64,000 nt of DNA from Rotaria sordida (GCA_905250125.1 CAJNOL010001272.1:1-64000); one strand, 5' to 3'. Shown: positions 11,643 to 25,256, numbered from the stretch's first letter. The notes: generated by a model not told the origin, from the sequence alone. Numbers and translations are program-made.

Positions 11643-14600
11643 TTACTTCGTTTCATTTCGATCTTTCTTTTGACTTTTGAATGTTTTAGCCCAATAGTGA
11701 CTAACAATTGCTCTCTCACGCTTCATATCATCAGTAACTATTCCGAGAAGAAAAAAACAAACATTTGAAACATTGTTTTTATAGTAACTTAATGAATTTT
11801 ACTTTCCAATTCTGATTGAGAATCAATATCAGTATCAGCATCTATTCTTATGCTCGGTACTGTGTCATGAGTCGAAACTGCAATGAAATTAAATATTGAC
11901 TGAGAGACAAGAATAACAAGAGTTGAATCAATGGAGAATTCAATTTTTTCGTGAACATTGAAATTCATCTACTTGAATACTTAGAAAATCTACTAATATT
12001 AGCGGTGTTCGCGGTCTTGTGTTTGATTGCTTCCTCAAAATAAATCAACTTTCTAAGATACATTATGCAGTGCAAAGCCTACTGAAAATTAGGAGAAATC
12101 CAGTAAAAATTTTTCTTTCAAAAATTCATCTCGAAACGGTCAGATAGTTTGAAGAACTTGTAGAAGTTACTTGGGAATGTAAAGATTATTTTGCTGTGCA
12201 ATAGAGCACAATAGAGAAGAATTACTTGAACTTGCTAGGAAAGTTCAATTACTATTTTTTTTGAGAAGATCGCGAAGACTGCTTCTGATGGATTTCTTAG
12301 ACATTTATTTTTTGTTTCTGATGTTTTGGAAATTCATATTTCCCACAATAAGTAAGACTTGGTACCTTTCATATGTCGCTTTCTATAAGATGATATTCGT
12401 AGGTAAGTACATCGGACGACCATTACAATATAGTAAAAAATGTTGAATGGAGGTGGTAATAGAGATCGTCTTTTATATTCATCAACAAGTAAAAAACGTT
12501 GGTAGCGCCATAAAACGTATGATTGTTGGGTAACATTTTGAATAGTCACACTATAAATAAGAGATATCGACGAGTACATCGTGAGAGAAAAAAAAATCAC
12601 TTTCATACTTGAACAAAGCTACTAGCAAACTAAGTAGAAGAACATTAGCAATTGTAACAAAGATAATGGCTAGAACGAAGGCTACATTAGAATAAGCATT
12701 GGTATCAGCTAAAAGACGAGAGAAACTAATATAAATGCATGCAAATCACTAGAATCTTACTGATTGGATCTACTTGTCCAAATATTTTCCAAACACCATA
12801 ATTGATTACATCTCGCAGTGTTTGCCACGATTTTAGATTATTATCAGCACTGCTTGTAGTCACATAAGCTAGTTGTCCATCTCCAGTATAGGTCCAGTTC
12901 ACTTGTGATGTAGTATTGATAAGTGACCAGGATGTGATAGAAAAGCCGAGTAGAAAGATGACAATGAAACATACAAAGAACAATAAATCTTTTATCTACA
13001 AACAAACATGAATATATGTGCAGTTAACAATGGGAAAAAAATATCAACCGTTTTGAAAATCATTTCCAATTTCGGACCGAGTCGTTCGTAAGCAGCGAAT
13101 AGATGAAGAATTCGAATATACCAAACGATTAGGTCAAGACCCATGAAAATTCTGAGATAAATAAAAAACATCAAATCTTGAGGGTCGTTCTCTTTCAGTA
13201 ACAATCATAAATTACTTTGAAACAGTAAATACTGCTTCAGAAACTATGAATCGTGTAATGAAACCGATAATATAAAGGCCAATTGCTATAATAGCAAGTA
13301 TATTCCACAGATCGGTAATAAAATTGCCTTTGAGCGTCTTATGAACTACCTAAGACAGAAATGATACATGTGGAATATATGAATAAGAAATTATATGATT
13401 CATTTCTCACTTGATATGTTTCTTCACAAATCACACTCCATAAACATATATGAAGCATGATTTCTGGAATAGGCACCAGTAAATTATAATAGCCTGATCG
13501 AGTTTCATGATAAATATTCAGCGGAAAGTAGTCAACAAGATAAACATAACTGAATAGGCCAAGAAATAGTATGAAAAATATCTTAAATAGACAAATGAAA
13601 ATTTCTTTTTTTTTGATATCCTAGTCATTTTATTCAATACAATTTACGTACTACATTGTAATAAAATCGAACTATGGGCGCGGCATAAAAGTAGCCTATC
13701 TTTTGATACCATTGAACACTGCGAGGTTGAAATGGTTGATTAGGCCTTGACTTATTAAAGAGAAATTAACACAAATATGTTCGATATTCGACATTCTTAC
13801 AATTCTGTTGAGACGGTGTTAGCATCAAAATTTGTGCTTAACGAAGGCTGTACAGTTGTAGAAGACTGGAAAGATGAAAAAACAATAAGAATATCAGAAT
13901 TGATAACATGAATTCTGATGTGAAATACCGTGTTAGATCTTCTCACGTAGGGTAAGAAGACAGAACCAAATGGAAGAAGTGGAATAAATAGTGTACAGAG
14001 GAAAACCTAAATAATAGAACTTCTTTACATTTTCCATAGAGAAAAGTACATTGAAATATTTACTCGAATGTCGATCCACGTGAGGTGATAATTGATATGA
14101 CCAAACCTGTACATATAGTCTTATATTGAGATTTCGATATAGAAGAGTCTCAAAACACATAAATGATGTTCATTATGAAGATTGTGACAAAGAAAGGACT
14201 CCAAAATTCATGGAAAGTTTTCTTTAGCAGAATAGTTTTTCTATATTAAATATAGAAGATCTTACCATAAATTATTCAGATATCTTTGAACACATGGTGA
14301 TGCTATAAATTTTCGACAATTAGCCTCGCGTGCACGTTTCAATGGATGAGCATTGTAAAAAGTTGCAATCGGACCCCTGAGAAGTTTAATTGCAAATATT
14401 TTGTTATTGTCAAAACAATGATCAATAATTGATCTTGCATAACCATCAAAAGTCCTACAAGAAATACCAATGTAAACTATTGTTCGATTGCGGTGAAATT
14501 CACAAATCTTACTCGGCTGTCACATGGTATTTTTCTTTTAGTTCCGAATTTAGTGTGCTGCTTCTAGCTCTTTGATAGATCCAGGCAGCAATCAATGGAG

Positions 14601-17600
14601 CTACCAATGGATTCTAAAACCGATGAATGATACAAGAATTGGCGACGATTTGCCTCCATTAACATGGACACGTTTCCAGGTGTTCATTGACTTTTGAGTC
14701 GAGACTATATGCATCATGTGGAGTCCCATGAGCTATTCATATTCTGAAAAGATTCATCCTCCGTTGCTGAATTTGGAATTTTGGCTTAAAACTTTGCACG
14801 GATAAAGGTCAAAATGAGAATAGTTTATGGTGACAGTTTCAGTCTTTTTTTCGTTGTTCCTATCCTGAGATATGATGCATTGTTCGTATACACGGATCAA
14901 TCTTTCAATATTTATATTTCAGGATAGGAACAACAAAAAAAAGGCTGAAACTTTCATCATAAACTATTGTCATTTTGACCTTTACCCGTGCAAAGTTTTA
15001 AGCCAAAATCCCAAACTCAAATTTTTCGTGACCTGAGATGGTCCACAGGCTTTTGCTAAAAAATACAGTAAAAGTCCTATATTTCCACATCACAAAGCTA
15101 CAAGGGATGAACTTTTTAAGGATATGAATAACTCATTGGGCTTCAAATCAGAGGCACAGTCTTGACTCAAAAGCGAATGAAAACCTGTGAACGTTCCTTT
15201 GTGTAAGCCTCACCCATGTTTTTGAACAAAAATACGTAGCAAGATCGACTCGATCAAGAAAGATGGCCCAAATAAAGAGATCACGTAAACCATATTCTCC
15301 TAATAAAAGATTCTTGGTGCTCTGATCTTTGTCAAGCTGCATTCAGAAATTGAAAGTAAATAGATATAAAAAAGAAATTCTTCATTAGATAACTGACTTT
15401 CGGTTCTTCGAGTAAATAGGCCTTGTAGAAATCTTTCCTTGTTGCTATTGTTCGTCTCTTTTTCTTTCCACATGGTAAACTTGATCCAATCTATAAAAAA
15501 TATTCAAATGAGGGTACAGCAAATTCAACTAAGTTTAAATGCTTACAGATGCTGACACATAGAGTCGTTCGAGATCATCAACGGTTAACTTCGCTGGAGA
15601 TGCGCCCAATTCGATGAGTAATTCAACAAAATCAACATGACCTCGTCGAAGAGCATCAACGAGAGCACGTTGAAGATCTTCTTTCTATTATCAATAGAAA
15701 TGATCAATTGAAAAAAAAAATTGTATTGACAATAAAGAAACTGACTTTCCACTTTGAAATGATCGTATCTGTTAGAATTTTCTTTTTAGCATAGTCAAAT
15801 TTGTTCCAAGCCTAATTGAAAACAAAGACTTGAATCATCAATAGATTGTAGAAGAATTTACCATCGCTAATTTGAGTTCGACTGTTTGACTGTAATTGTT
15901 ATTTCTATTAGTTAATACTTTAGCAGCTATTCAAGAAGATATACAAGAATACAAAGTCAATGAACAGCGAGTAGAAGTATCTTACCATTGAGTACAGCTT
16001 CGAGAATTGCATCGTCAAGATTACCGTTATACTGTTCACTGTTGAAATTGAAAATGGTCACGAATTCTTTATGTGTGCGTATTGTCTCATATAAGTCATT
16101 TAGTTCATTTAATGAAATCGGATGTTTAATGTCTGAGATCCAGCTATGATTCTTTTGAACTTCTATCGATCTAAACATAAAGATTCCTACGTAATTTACC
16201 CATTGTTTTGTAATACATTGACACATAAGTTTTGTGAGGTTTTTTTGTGCTGTAAGCAAGTTTGAGACTTTATATCTCGTGATTGGAAAGTGATAGAGGT
16301 CTGAAATTTTTAGTGTAGATAGAAGTCATAGAGATTTATCCACATTGAAAATTTTGGACCTCTATCACTTTCCAATCACGAGATATAAACTCTCAAACTT
16401 GCTTACAGCACAAAAAAATCTCTCAGAACTTATGTGTCAATGTAATAGAATAATACAGACATGTCATCCGATGGTTGGTGTTGTGCATGATCATTGGTAT
16501 TCGAAAAGTATTCGTACACATAGGCAACGAAATCAGCGGCACGACCAGATTCCTACGAAAGTTTTGTATGAAATTATATCTGATTACTTTTCTTTAAAAA
16601 ATCTTCAATATGCATACTTTGACAACAACAATCGGAGTGTTTTCTTTCAGTGCCTTGGAAACAGTATTGAGTGAAGAAGCACCACCTTCTAGAAGAACCA
16701 TGACGATCGGTATGAGTGTATCCCATATCGGTTCTATAGGTGGCAACTGCATTGTATTCATATGAGTTGATTGCGTCGTAATAAGGTCTTGCGATGTAAT
16801 ACCATTTTCTGTCCTGAATCCATATGCTACTTGATGTACATGGGATCGCTGTGCTAAACTTGGATCTCTTGATAGCATTTCAATGCGGGCTCGTAATCCT
16901 AAAACACTACTGGGATTATCTTTTCCATCATCAAACAACAGGAAATGTGTATGATTTGGTTCCAAATGACATTTTCCTTTCGGTGACTTTCTCACTATGT
17001 ATGATTGAATACGTGTGGAATTTGCGGGATTCTAAATATTTTTAGAGTGCGATATATATGATGAGCATCATTTTAATTGAATCTATTTCTGAATGAAATC
17101 TAACCGTTATTTCAAGTTGACTATTGTCCGCTATATAATTCCAACTGGCGATGCCAATACAAGGAATATCTAGACCTTGTTTATTGCCTATGTATCGATA
17201 ATTATTCAGAGCTTCGCCTACTTCTTGAACCACACCTGCATTTGTTCCAGTTGTAATTATCCATGCATCTGAAAAAAGCAATTACATTCCTAATAATATT
17301 CACAGAATAACGTGTCACATTTTACTTGTGGTAGCAGCAGCATCGACTAGACCCATTTGAAAGATATTCCGGAGACGTGGTGACATGTCAAAATGCTTTG
17401 CACCACCCGTTACCGAAATGATCAAGTCCGGTGTAGGTAAACACCAGCCCTGATGCATGAATTGAACGACTTTTTCAGCATCGGTTGTCAGAGCCAAACG
17501 AATATATTGAGACAGTCGAGATGTTGAATCTACTTTGGACTTGTTAAATGCTATGTAACCATATTGATTGGTCAATTGTCTGTTAATCAAAATAATGAAA

Positions 17601-18237
17601 CATAGAAATTATGAATAAATAAATGTAAACCGCCAATACGAACAATAAATCTATTACATTAATCGATTTTTCTATAGAGAAAATCAAATAGAATCATTGA
17701 TATTCCTTCAGATTTTCTTCGAATATCAGTTCTCTTTCTCAATATGGACAATTAAACTATTCGACCATGGACTGAATGTTGGTACGATGTTACTTATCGA
17801 TTAAAAAAAAGGATGATTTTCTGTTTGTAAAATCTTTGGAAACCCCTGAGAATCTCTCAAAGAATGACTCATCAATGTGATTCAACTGATTTTCTATAAG
17901 ACTTTGATGTATTTATTTTTAGAGGTTTTTAGTAGTCTCCGAAAATTATCGTCAGTAATTCCCGAAGATTCCTTGAAGTTCATAAAGATTCACAATGATT
18001 CTCGAGGATTTCAAGAGACCCCGTCTTAATCTCAGATTTAATGTAGAAATCTTAAGAAATCTATAGAGTTTCAAATGCATTCGTTTGTTTTTCTTTCTTA
18101 CCGATCATTATTCGATTGATGAATTTTCAAATCATCAATGGTCTAAAATGAAGCAACAATGAATTGATATATTGAAGTCAACTCATTCAGAATACCTTCT
18201 GTATTTCAGGCAGGTGCTTAATATTATCCACAGCCAT
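11643..18237 (-). CDS. TRPM-type cation channel
   Basis: A multi-exon minus-strand gene. The first exons join in frame: 18196-18237, 18102-18142, 17326-17579, 17105-17268, 16618-17031, 16457-16552 and 15986-16151, followed by short exons down to a TAA at 11643-11645. The N-terminal half is the TRPM homology (SLOG-like) region: GYIAFN, PDLIISVTGGAKHFDMS, AWIITTGTNAGV, HTHFLLFDDG, MVLLEGGASSLNTV and ESGRAADFVAYVYEY. Then follow the helical repeats (AWNKFDYAK, LGEYGLRDLFIWAIFLDRVD). The membrane part (about 13.6-12.6 kb) includes FIVIFLLGFSITSW, the pore segment INYGVWKIFGQVDP and S6 LLLNLLVALF. A TRPM-like post-S6 helix ends in RRSLLPPPFNIF. TRPMs are tetrameric Ca2+/cation channels. No alpha-kinase or NUDT9 domain is seen at the C-terminus (AIVSHYWAKTFK near the end). 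Later exon borders are approximate. Confidence 0.88.
14766..15032. repeat. foldback element in a TRPM intron
   Basis: The arms are 14766-14880 and 14922-15032. TTTGGCTTAAAACTTTGCAC on the left is matched by GTGCAAAGTTTTAAGCCAAA on the right, and GTTGTTCCTATCCTGA pairs with TCAGGATAGGAACAAC. The loop is about 45 bp. It is a compact non-coding inverted repeat. Confidence 0.85.
16206..16446. repeat. foldback element between TRPM exons 6 and 7
   Basis: Arms of about 95 bp (16206-16301 and 16350-16446) are near-perfect reverse complements. TATATCTCGTGATTGGAAAG at 16271 is mirrored by CTTTCCAATCACGAGATATA at 16366. It occupies almost the whole intron after the SGRAADF exon, so it may have shifted the neighbouring splice sites. 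Confidence 0.85.
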
Positions 18238-18786
18238 TGTTATTTCTCTAAATGCATTCGATTGGTATTCGACGGTCTCTACGTTTTCTCTCTTTGAGTT
18301 GTCGCTTTAAGTCTGTCCGATCACTATTTAAAAAAACGTTGACGACAAACAGAACATATTTAAAGCACATCAATAGAGTTTCAGCATGCACAAATAATAA
18401 TAAAAAATCTGTCTCTCTCTCTTTTTCTTCTTCTCGCGCAACCGAAATGAGTTGCCGAGAGGAAAGCAAAAGTAGTAAATAGAAGAAACCTGCTACCTTC
18501 CATTTACCTGGGCATGTCATGCCATGTGCTTCGCTCATTATTCCATGTTAGCATTTAAAAAGAACGACTACCTGTTGCTATGAGGCGTTCTGCGTCTTGT
18601 GTTGTTCATCGAGACAATGCATTATATAGAAACTCTTACGATAGAATTCGCGTTCTTCCAATCACGATTCAAACATTAGCTCTCATATTTCCAAGGAGAA
18701 ATCAAGGAGTTCCAGCCAAGTCACAGATGGTATTTTCTGAAACTATGTCCACATAGAACCAAAAAAGGTTCTAATTTTCTATCTTA

Positions 18787-18895
18787 CGCGAGGGAGAGTG
18801 TGAGTGTCACAGTGTCGCTGTGGATGCGAAGATGAGGAAAAGACACCCGCACACCCAGACCCGGATACACTCACATCACACACACCAACATGTAT
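18787..18895. repeat. degenerate telomere-like hairpin
   Basis: A G-rich part (GAGAGTGTGAGTGTCACAGT) is followed by a C-rich part (CACCCGCACACCCAGACCC, then ACTCACATCACACACACC). The order is again G-strand then C-strand. Confidence 0.55.
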
Positions 18896-19094
18896 CGAGA
18901 CAAAGCCAAACGAAGTTACATGATTTATCGGTTAGTGTATTAGAGTGGTCAGGGTGTGGGGGAGGATGGTGCGTGAGTGAAGACGTCAGTCTATAGAGGG
19001 TGAGTCTTCCATTCATTCTCACTCTCACCTTCAACTGATTCGAATTTCTAATTGTCATCAATCAAAGCGGTGAGATGCACTAGGATAATGAGGA

Positions 19095-19147
19095 TAAGTA
19101 GAGTGGGTGAGAGTGATGTTCTTCTGTTCACCTTCACCTACCCTCCC
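19095..19147. repeat. short degenerate telomere-like hairpin
   Basis: GATAAGTAGAGTGGGTGAGA is followed by CACCTTCACCTACCCTCCC: G-rich, then C-rich. Confidence 0.4.
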
Positions 19148-20200
19148 AATTAGGTCACTATACGAGATTATAGATCAAAAATGAAAAAAAAACAGAGTCA
19201 CCTTGCAAATGGTCTCGAATCTTCTGAATTCGGTCAAAAATCAATGAATTTTGCACAAAAACATGAGTTGTGATGGGTTCTATCGATTGACATATAAACT
19301 GACGTATTTGACTATGAAAATGTAAATGGACCGATTTATGGTCTTATGCATCCCTGTCGTTTATTGTTTACTCTAGTTGAAATCATGGCGGTACTCCATT
19401 GAAATAAAATTATTTCCATTCTGTATGGAGAAGAATGTTTGTGTTCACATTTTAAAATCAATTATTTTATAGGTCCTCTGCTATCGTACGTATACGCAAA
19501 CATGACCATTTAATTCATGGAATTAGTCATAAATGATTCTAAATATATAGCTAATGTCCCTTCTTCGAAAAATATATGTAAGGATAAAGCTATAAAATTT
19601 GAGATTTTTGATAGATACTCGTTATACTGCCATTGCACTCTGGGAATATGTCGTTTTCTTCTTGTTAATTGCAATCATCTTGAAGTATTCAAGCAAGCAT
19701 CTGATCTCTGCAAAAACATCAATTACTAATTTCTATGCACGTTTGTTGTGCAGGCACTGTGAATAGTTCTTTTCTCCGACATCAATGTACTTTTTACGAA
19801 CATGATTGTGAAATCTGTTTCTTTTTCTGTGCAAACAAGAGAGAAAAAGAAAGAGAATAAATGTTTTTATAAAGAGAAGGAGAAATAGATTAATTCAAAT
19901 GTTTATTTTTCTTGTGAGCATGATTTGGCGAGTAATATATATATTTTTTTATTATAGACGTCAAGCATTTGAAAATGAAACTAAGGTAAGCGTCGCAACT
20001 TTATACGATATATTGATTTTGTATTTTATCGTTCCGTCAATGACCAGATCAAAGCTTGTTATGACTCAAAGTTCTGTTTTTAGAATTTATCTACTATAGG
20101 TAAGCTATATAATACATGTTTAAACTAATCTCAGCCTTCTTAGAACTTTCAATTGACATAGAAAGAATCTTTAACAAATTAATTTTAGCATCGAGTTGCA

Positions 20201-22144
20201 ATGAAAGCATCAAATATATTCACCACCAATGATTTTCGCACTGGAATAGATTTTGATAGCCTGGACAATATGCAACGACCACCGCGCAGATTTGTACCAA
20301 TACGATTAAGTTCGTATGATCAAGAATATCCACATCAGGAAATAGAAAATGGTGATAGATACCAAACTTCTAAATCGTGAGTGTTTTAATTTTCTTCTTC
20401 TACCTATGGAAACATTTTTGCGAATGAAGCTACGGTATTTGATGTGGTTCTTTTTCATCCAGTAATACATATTACCGTATATTCAATCTAAAGAACATTT
20501 TGTGGATGTCTTCTGAGTACAGTGATATTTTGAATTGTAGCTTTAACAATACAAATCTCCATCAATGAAATATGAAGAAACTTCTGAGAAAAGTCTGGAT
20601 GAGGTCAACTGGTTGAAGTCAGATATCTTGACTTATGATCGCCAAAATGAGGTTTTGACTAATCTGAATGAATTATGAGAATTAATTCGTTTATTAGGCT
20701 TTTATCGACTGTTCAAAGTGCAGCACAGAAAAATACAGTGTTGATCAATTTAACTGTACTGCAAAATTCCAGATCGTATATTAGGTTAAAACACAGTGGT
20801 TAAACCGTGATTTTCCTGACATAGTTTCATATAGTCCATAAAATCTAGCAGATAGTCTAATTGTTGCACAGCTCAGTTAAACTGGTCAACGTTAGCATTT
20901 TCTTGACAAAATTTTGTCTTCGATAGGTAGATAATGCTAGAATTTGGGATTGAACTTGATTACATCCTAATCCTTACAAGAACTTTTCTTTTTTATTTTA
21001 AAATTTTAGTGAGCGTTCAAATTGCTGTTCGAAACAATGTCTCATTGGACTTTGTGTTGGTTTGGCAATCGGTGTTGCGCTTGTGATAATTATCGCAGTC
21101 CCAGTTGGTGTTGTTGGTTTTACCAGAAAATCAACATCCTCACTGGGTAAGTCCAAAAACGATAAAACACCATTACAAAATTGCACTATAAAATACTTTT
21201 ATCAACTAGCAATAAGTATCTAGTTGTTTGCCAAGGAAACGATATAACTAGATTTCTGCATATGTCTGTAAAAGAAATGTTGATATTTTATGCAGTCAAT
21301 TGACAAAGTTGTACTTTGCTTTTTTCAAATCATTGTTTATTGTATGTACCACAATATAGTTGATAGACATGCCGAGTAATATTCACTCTCGGCATTCTGA
21401 GCGAGCTATCTCACTCGCCAAGAAGAAGCACAATCTGTTCAATGACGACTTTTGTTATTGTTGAAAAATCTCTTTCTTATGACACTTCTCGTGACAATGT
21501 AGAAGCAAGTCAAAAGGATTGTGATATGATGTATAGAATATCATTGAAATAATACAAGAGCTTGTCACGCTTATAATATTAATTTATCTAGTGCGTACTT
21601 TGATAATAACTAGAATAAATCAATTTTACTGAGGAAGTCTCTGTAAATAGCTATACACATGTCAAAGAAGAGTAAAACTATACTTTTGTTTTTCCCTTCA
21701 TTGAATACTCTTGATTTTTTTTTCTACATTTTTATAACAGGTACAATTTCTTCTACACCCAATTGGATCGGCACATTTCTAATGGATAATGCATGTGATA
21801 CAAGTTCATGTTGTTGTTTAACCAATCAAGTTACATTGTCTCAAGTAACCAATAATCAACTACAAATTACAGGCAGTATTACTGGGCTATGTACTATCTT
21901 TTCATCTCCTATTACTCTGATACAATCAATGCCAACAGGTTTTCAAGTATTCCTTACTTGGTCTGGAGAAACAATTCGTCTGCAATTAGGTCAAGATAAC
22001 TCTTACATATCACTTGTGAATATCAAGCATGGAATATGTAGTACTACTGGATTAAGAACATCATATAGTAGTGGTAGTATGAAAAGCGTGAATTTGGGTT
22101 TAGTTATGTTCATTCTATCGATCATTATTGGCACAATGATATAA
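20201..22144 (+). CDS. unrecognised single-pass membrane protein
   Basis: Exons 20201-20376, 21010-21146 and 21741-22144 join in frame to 238 residues. Layout: about 60 polar residues, a Cys cluster (NCCSKQC), a strong membrane segment at about residues 65-95 (LIGLCVGLAIGVALVIIIAV), and a domain of about 110 residues with Cys pairs (CDTSSCCC, LCTIF, HGICST) alternating with short beta-like strands. It ends in a hydrophobic tail (LVMFILSIIIGTMI) that could be a GPI signal or a second membrane segment. I do not recognise the ectodomain. The start is uncertain: the splice acceptor at 20188 and a possible upstream exon (19958-19985) would add residues before this methionine. Confidence 0.7.
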
Positions 22145-23277
22145 TGTGAATAAATTCATTCTTCCAGACTTCCACATTGCGGCTATTTTTCCTATCTTAC
22201 TCATAACACTGATTCAAGTTTTTTCCAATAAAGTATTTTTTGTTTTTGTTCTTCGTGTAGACGTACACACGATTTTCTAACATACAATTGTTCACGAATG
22301 TTGTAATTCAACTTTTTTGAGATTTTTAAGTCTAGTATGATGAGTTTAAGTCACACGATCAGTGGAAAAAGGAACTTGGTTACTGCTGTGCAAAAAACTG
22401 GCGAGTCACTCTTTAAGAAGTTATATATGTGAGAATGAGAGTGAAAGTGGATGATGATTTCTTTTCCACCCTCACTCACCCATCCTAGCTTATTTCCACG
22501 GGAATTGTGCTTCGATTATTCCGAAAAGAAAATTCAAGTCACACATTCGTTCGTACAATATGAATACTTCCATTGTTACGTGCACTTTTTTCACTTCATT
22601 CTCAAAATTTTTTTTTTATTTACGATTGAAAGTCATCATATTGAGAGAGCGAAAAAACTTTCTACACATTGTTCGTCATCCATATCTGAGAAACTTTTTT
22701 TTCTTTTGAGTAAGTTTCATGAAATAAAATCATATTACCATGCCACAGTATTGTATATTTGATCTGTTACCAGTGGAATTATTGTATGCTGTATTGACTT
22801 ATTTTTCGGCACATGAAATTCTCTCAGTTTTTCTCACGTTAGTGGTCATGTCAATACGGTTTCGCTCAAATATTCTGCTTACTAACTAAACTTCAAGCTA
22901 TTTCTCTCATACTCTCTGATACTAATAATACACTTGGTAAATCTGAACTTTTCTTTCCACGTTTTCGAATCAAACGATTCACTCACCTACGATCTCTTAC
23001 GCTGATTCAGATTGAATACGATTCATTCAAATCTATCTTTCCATAAAGAGTGGGCGCTAAGTTTTGATCTGCTCGATGAACATAATTTTTCTTCACTTAT
23101 TCTCAACGTGAAAAGCTGATATTTGTAGCACATATACTAGGCGAGCTCAGCTATCATAGATAAGAATTTGAGCTTTTCGATTCTGGTTGTCACGAAAGTA
23201 TAAGCATCCTAAAATTTCGTAGAAGGTTTTGAATGATTCTATGATATGTGTGGTAATGTCTCAAATATTACTATCTT
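22145..23277. other. gene-free spacer
   Basis: No gene supported. A short degenerate G-then-C telomere-like hairpin lies at 22432-22488 (GTGAGAATGAGAGTGAAAGT ... CACCCTCACTCACCCATCC). Confidence 0.5.
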
Positions 23278-23735
23278 GGGTGTGGGTAAGGAGTGTTGAT
23301 CTGTCGGCAGAATCCTGAAATCAACACATCCAATAAAAGAGACCCACACCGACACCCATACCCTTACCCTACACCCACACCCACACCGACACCCATACCC
23401 TTACCCTACACCCACACCCACACTCACACCCACACCGACACCCATATCCTTACCCTCATCCTACACCCACACCCACACCCACCCACACCCATCCACACCC
23501 ATACACTCACACCCACACCCACATCCACACTCACACCCACACCGACACCCATACCCTTACCCTCACCCTACGTCCACGTCCACGCCCACACCCACACCGA
23601 CACCCATACCCTTACCCTCGCCCTACACCTACACCCACACCCATACACCCACCCACACCCATACACTCATACCCACACGCACACCCACACCCACACCCAT
23701 ACACTCATACCCACACCCGCACCCTCCATCCACTA
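23278..23735. repeat. long telomere-like array, short G-strand then long C-strand
   Basis: A short G-strand run (TTGGGTGTGGGTAAGG) is followed about 45 bp later by some 390 bp of C-strand repeats. Within it a higher-order unit recurs at least five times: ACCGACACCCATACCCTTAC followed by CCT and several CACACCC units. This shows local amplification beyond simple hexamer addition. It is open for 147 codons in one frame only because the repeat lacks stops. Confidence 0.9.
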
Positions 23736-24727
23736 GACAATCAGAACCCAGTCGACGTCAAACGACTTTGACTAGTCTGAAACGTCTTTAATAGTAGTCA
23801 GGACTAGTTCGATACGTCGTCTGCACTCGTCATGACTAGCCCTTTTGTAAAGAGTATGTCGCTCATCCTAGCCCAGAGTAGTCTAAAAAACTGTGAACAA
23901 CTCACTTTCTTTGGACTAAATATCTCCTATTAATTCGTTTGAACTGATCTATAATGGAAAGTAAAAGAAGTAGAATGCAAGTAGAAAAACTTTTCAACAT
24001 CTGTATCATTTGTTAAAAATAATCGATGAATAATCAAATGCATTTAGAACATGGATTAGATAGTAGAATAACCGTCATTTTATTGGCTGTCTTGTACTCG
24101 AATCTTCGTAGATTGAGGATTAAGATTGATCTGTTACATTATGATTATGGGAATTAATAATATGCATTTATTTTATATTAAATTATGTCGATCGTCACAG
24201 ATGTTATTATTTTTTTTCAAACTAGAACGAGAATCAAAGAGTCTGCCATAATCAATAGTGAGAGAAAAAATAGATACTATACTTTGTGCATTCCTGTCTT
24301 CGTGTACCTTATTATATGTTGTATTTCCGTATGGCGAAAATGTAAGAGTATATCGAAACTTAAAAAAGTAGAAGTACAAAAAAACAATATTTATATCGTA
24401 ACGAGAAATGTTAATTTATATACTTCAAAACTATTAGATGTACTAAATTTTACAAAAAAAACTTAAAAATAATTTAAATGTTATTTTATGATTATTTTAT
24501 GTTATTTTATTTTAAATATAAATTTTCGAATAATTTTACATTTAATCAAAATAATATATCTTTATAAATTCGATCATTACTACTGAGTCATTAATAGAAT
24601 TAATGATAAAAAATACAGATCAGACCAAAAAATTCTGATTTTCCTCTATAGGTCAACGGAAATCCATAGAACACACACCCTCTTTATTACATGCTTTTTT
24701 GAATAGAGAAATAAATATGAAAATATA

Positions 24728-24862
24728 GGATGCGGGTGTGTGATGGTGCTGTGGTTTTGGCTGTGACTGTGGCTTCGAGTTCGGGTGTTGATGTGCGTGT
24801 AGATGAATATGTGGACGTATGTAGACACTTCAATCACGCTCACTCACACACCTACTCGGACG
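24728..24862. repeat. degenerate telomere-like hairpin
   Basis: GATGCGGGTGTGTGATGGTG and later GTGTTGATGTGCGTGTAGAT form the G-rich half. CACGCTCACTCACACACC forms the C-rich half. Confidence 0.5.
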
Positions 24863-24883
24863 CTCAAGGAAAAAAGCTTCGGC

Positions 24884-25016
24884 TGAAATTAGATTTTTAT
24901 GAAACAAAATCGAGATTATGGTCGATTAAAGATATTCGCTTTGTTTTGTGATGAAGGAAACCTCCTTAATCGATTATAATTTTGATTTTGTTTCACAAAA
25001 ATCCGGTTTTAATCGA
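24884..25016. repeat. short foldback element
   Basis: TTTTTATGAAACAAAATCGA at 24893 is mirrored near 24985 by TGATTTTGTTTCACAAAAA, and the flanking GGTCGATTAAAG pairs with CCTTAATCGATT. It is a compact palindrome with a loop of about 40 bp. Confidence 0.7.
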
Positions 25017-25256
25017 GTCCTTTTTTATTGGACGGCACCCCAAGCAAACTTTATTTCATGTCAGACTGATAATTTTCACTGGCATATGCTATGACAAGTT
25101 GTACACAATGCCTGTTCGTGACAATTGATGTCAACATAACGTATCAAGTTAATAAAATGACGTCCACACAAAAGATATACAACAATGAGCTCATAAAAAC
25201 GATAAGAGAATATATAGCTGTCTACATTTGTAAAAATAAAATTGTTAAAACTATTA

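Larger units (their letters stand above)
18238..20188. other. gene-free spacer between divergent genes
   Basis: This separates the TRPM start from the membrane-protein gene on the other strand. It contains two weak telomere-like hairpins (18787-18895 and 19095-19147). A 28-nt in-frame segment with splice signals at 19958-19985 (encoding RQAFENETK) may be an extra upstream exon of the next gene. Confidence 0.4.
23736..25256. other. gene-free spacer upstream of the LDLa receptor
   Basis: No gene supported. It contains repeated CGTC/GACTAGTC words at 23750-23880, a telomere-like hairpin (24728-24862) and a 130-bp foldback (24884-25016). Confidence 0.5.

Noticed and set aside
18248-18538. Minus-strand open frame beginning MSEAHGMTCPG just upstream of TRPM
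   Set aside because: A donor follows the first codons, but joining to the TRPM first coding exon meets a stop. It may be 5' untranslated sequence; no protein is supported.
23293-23736. 147-codon open frame
   Set aside because: Same reason: translated telomere-like repeat.
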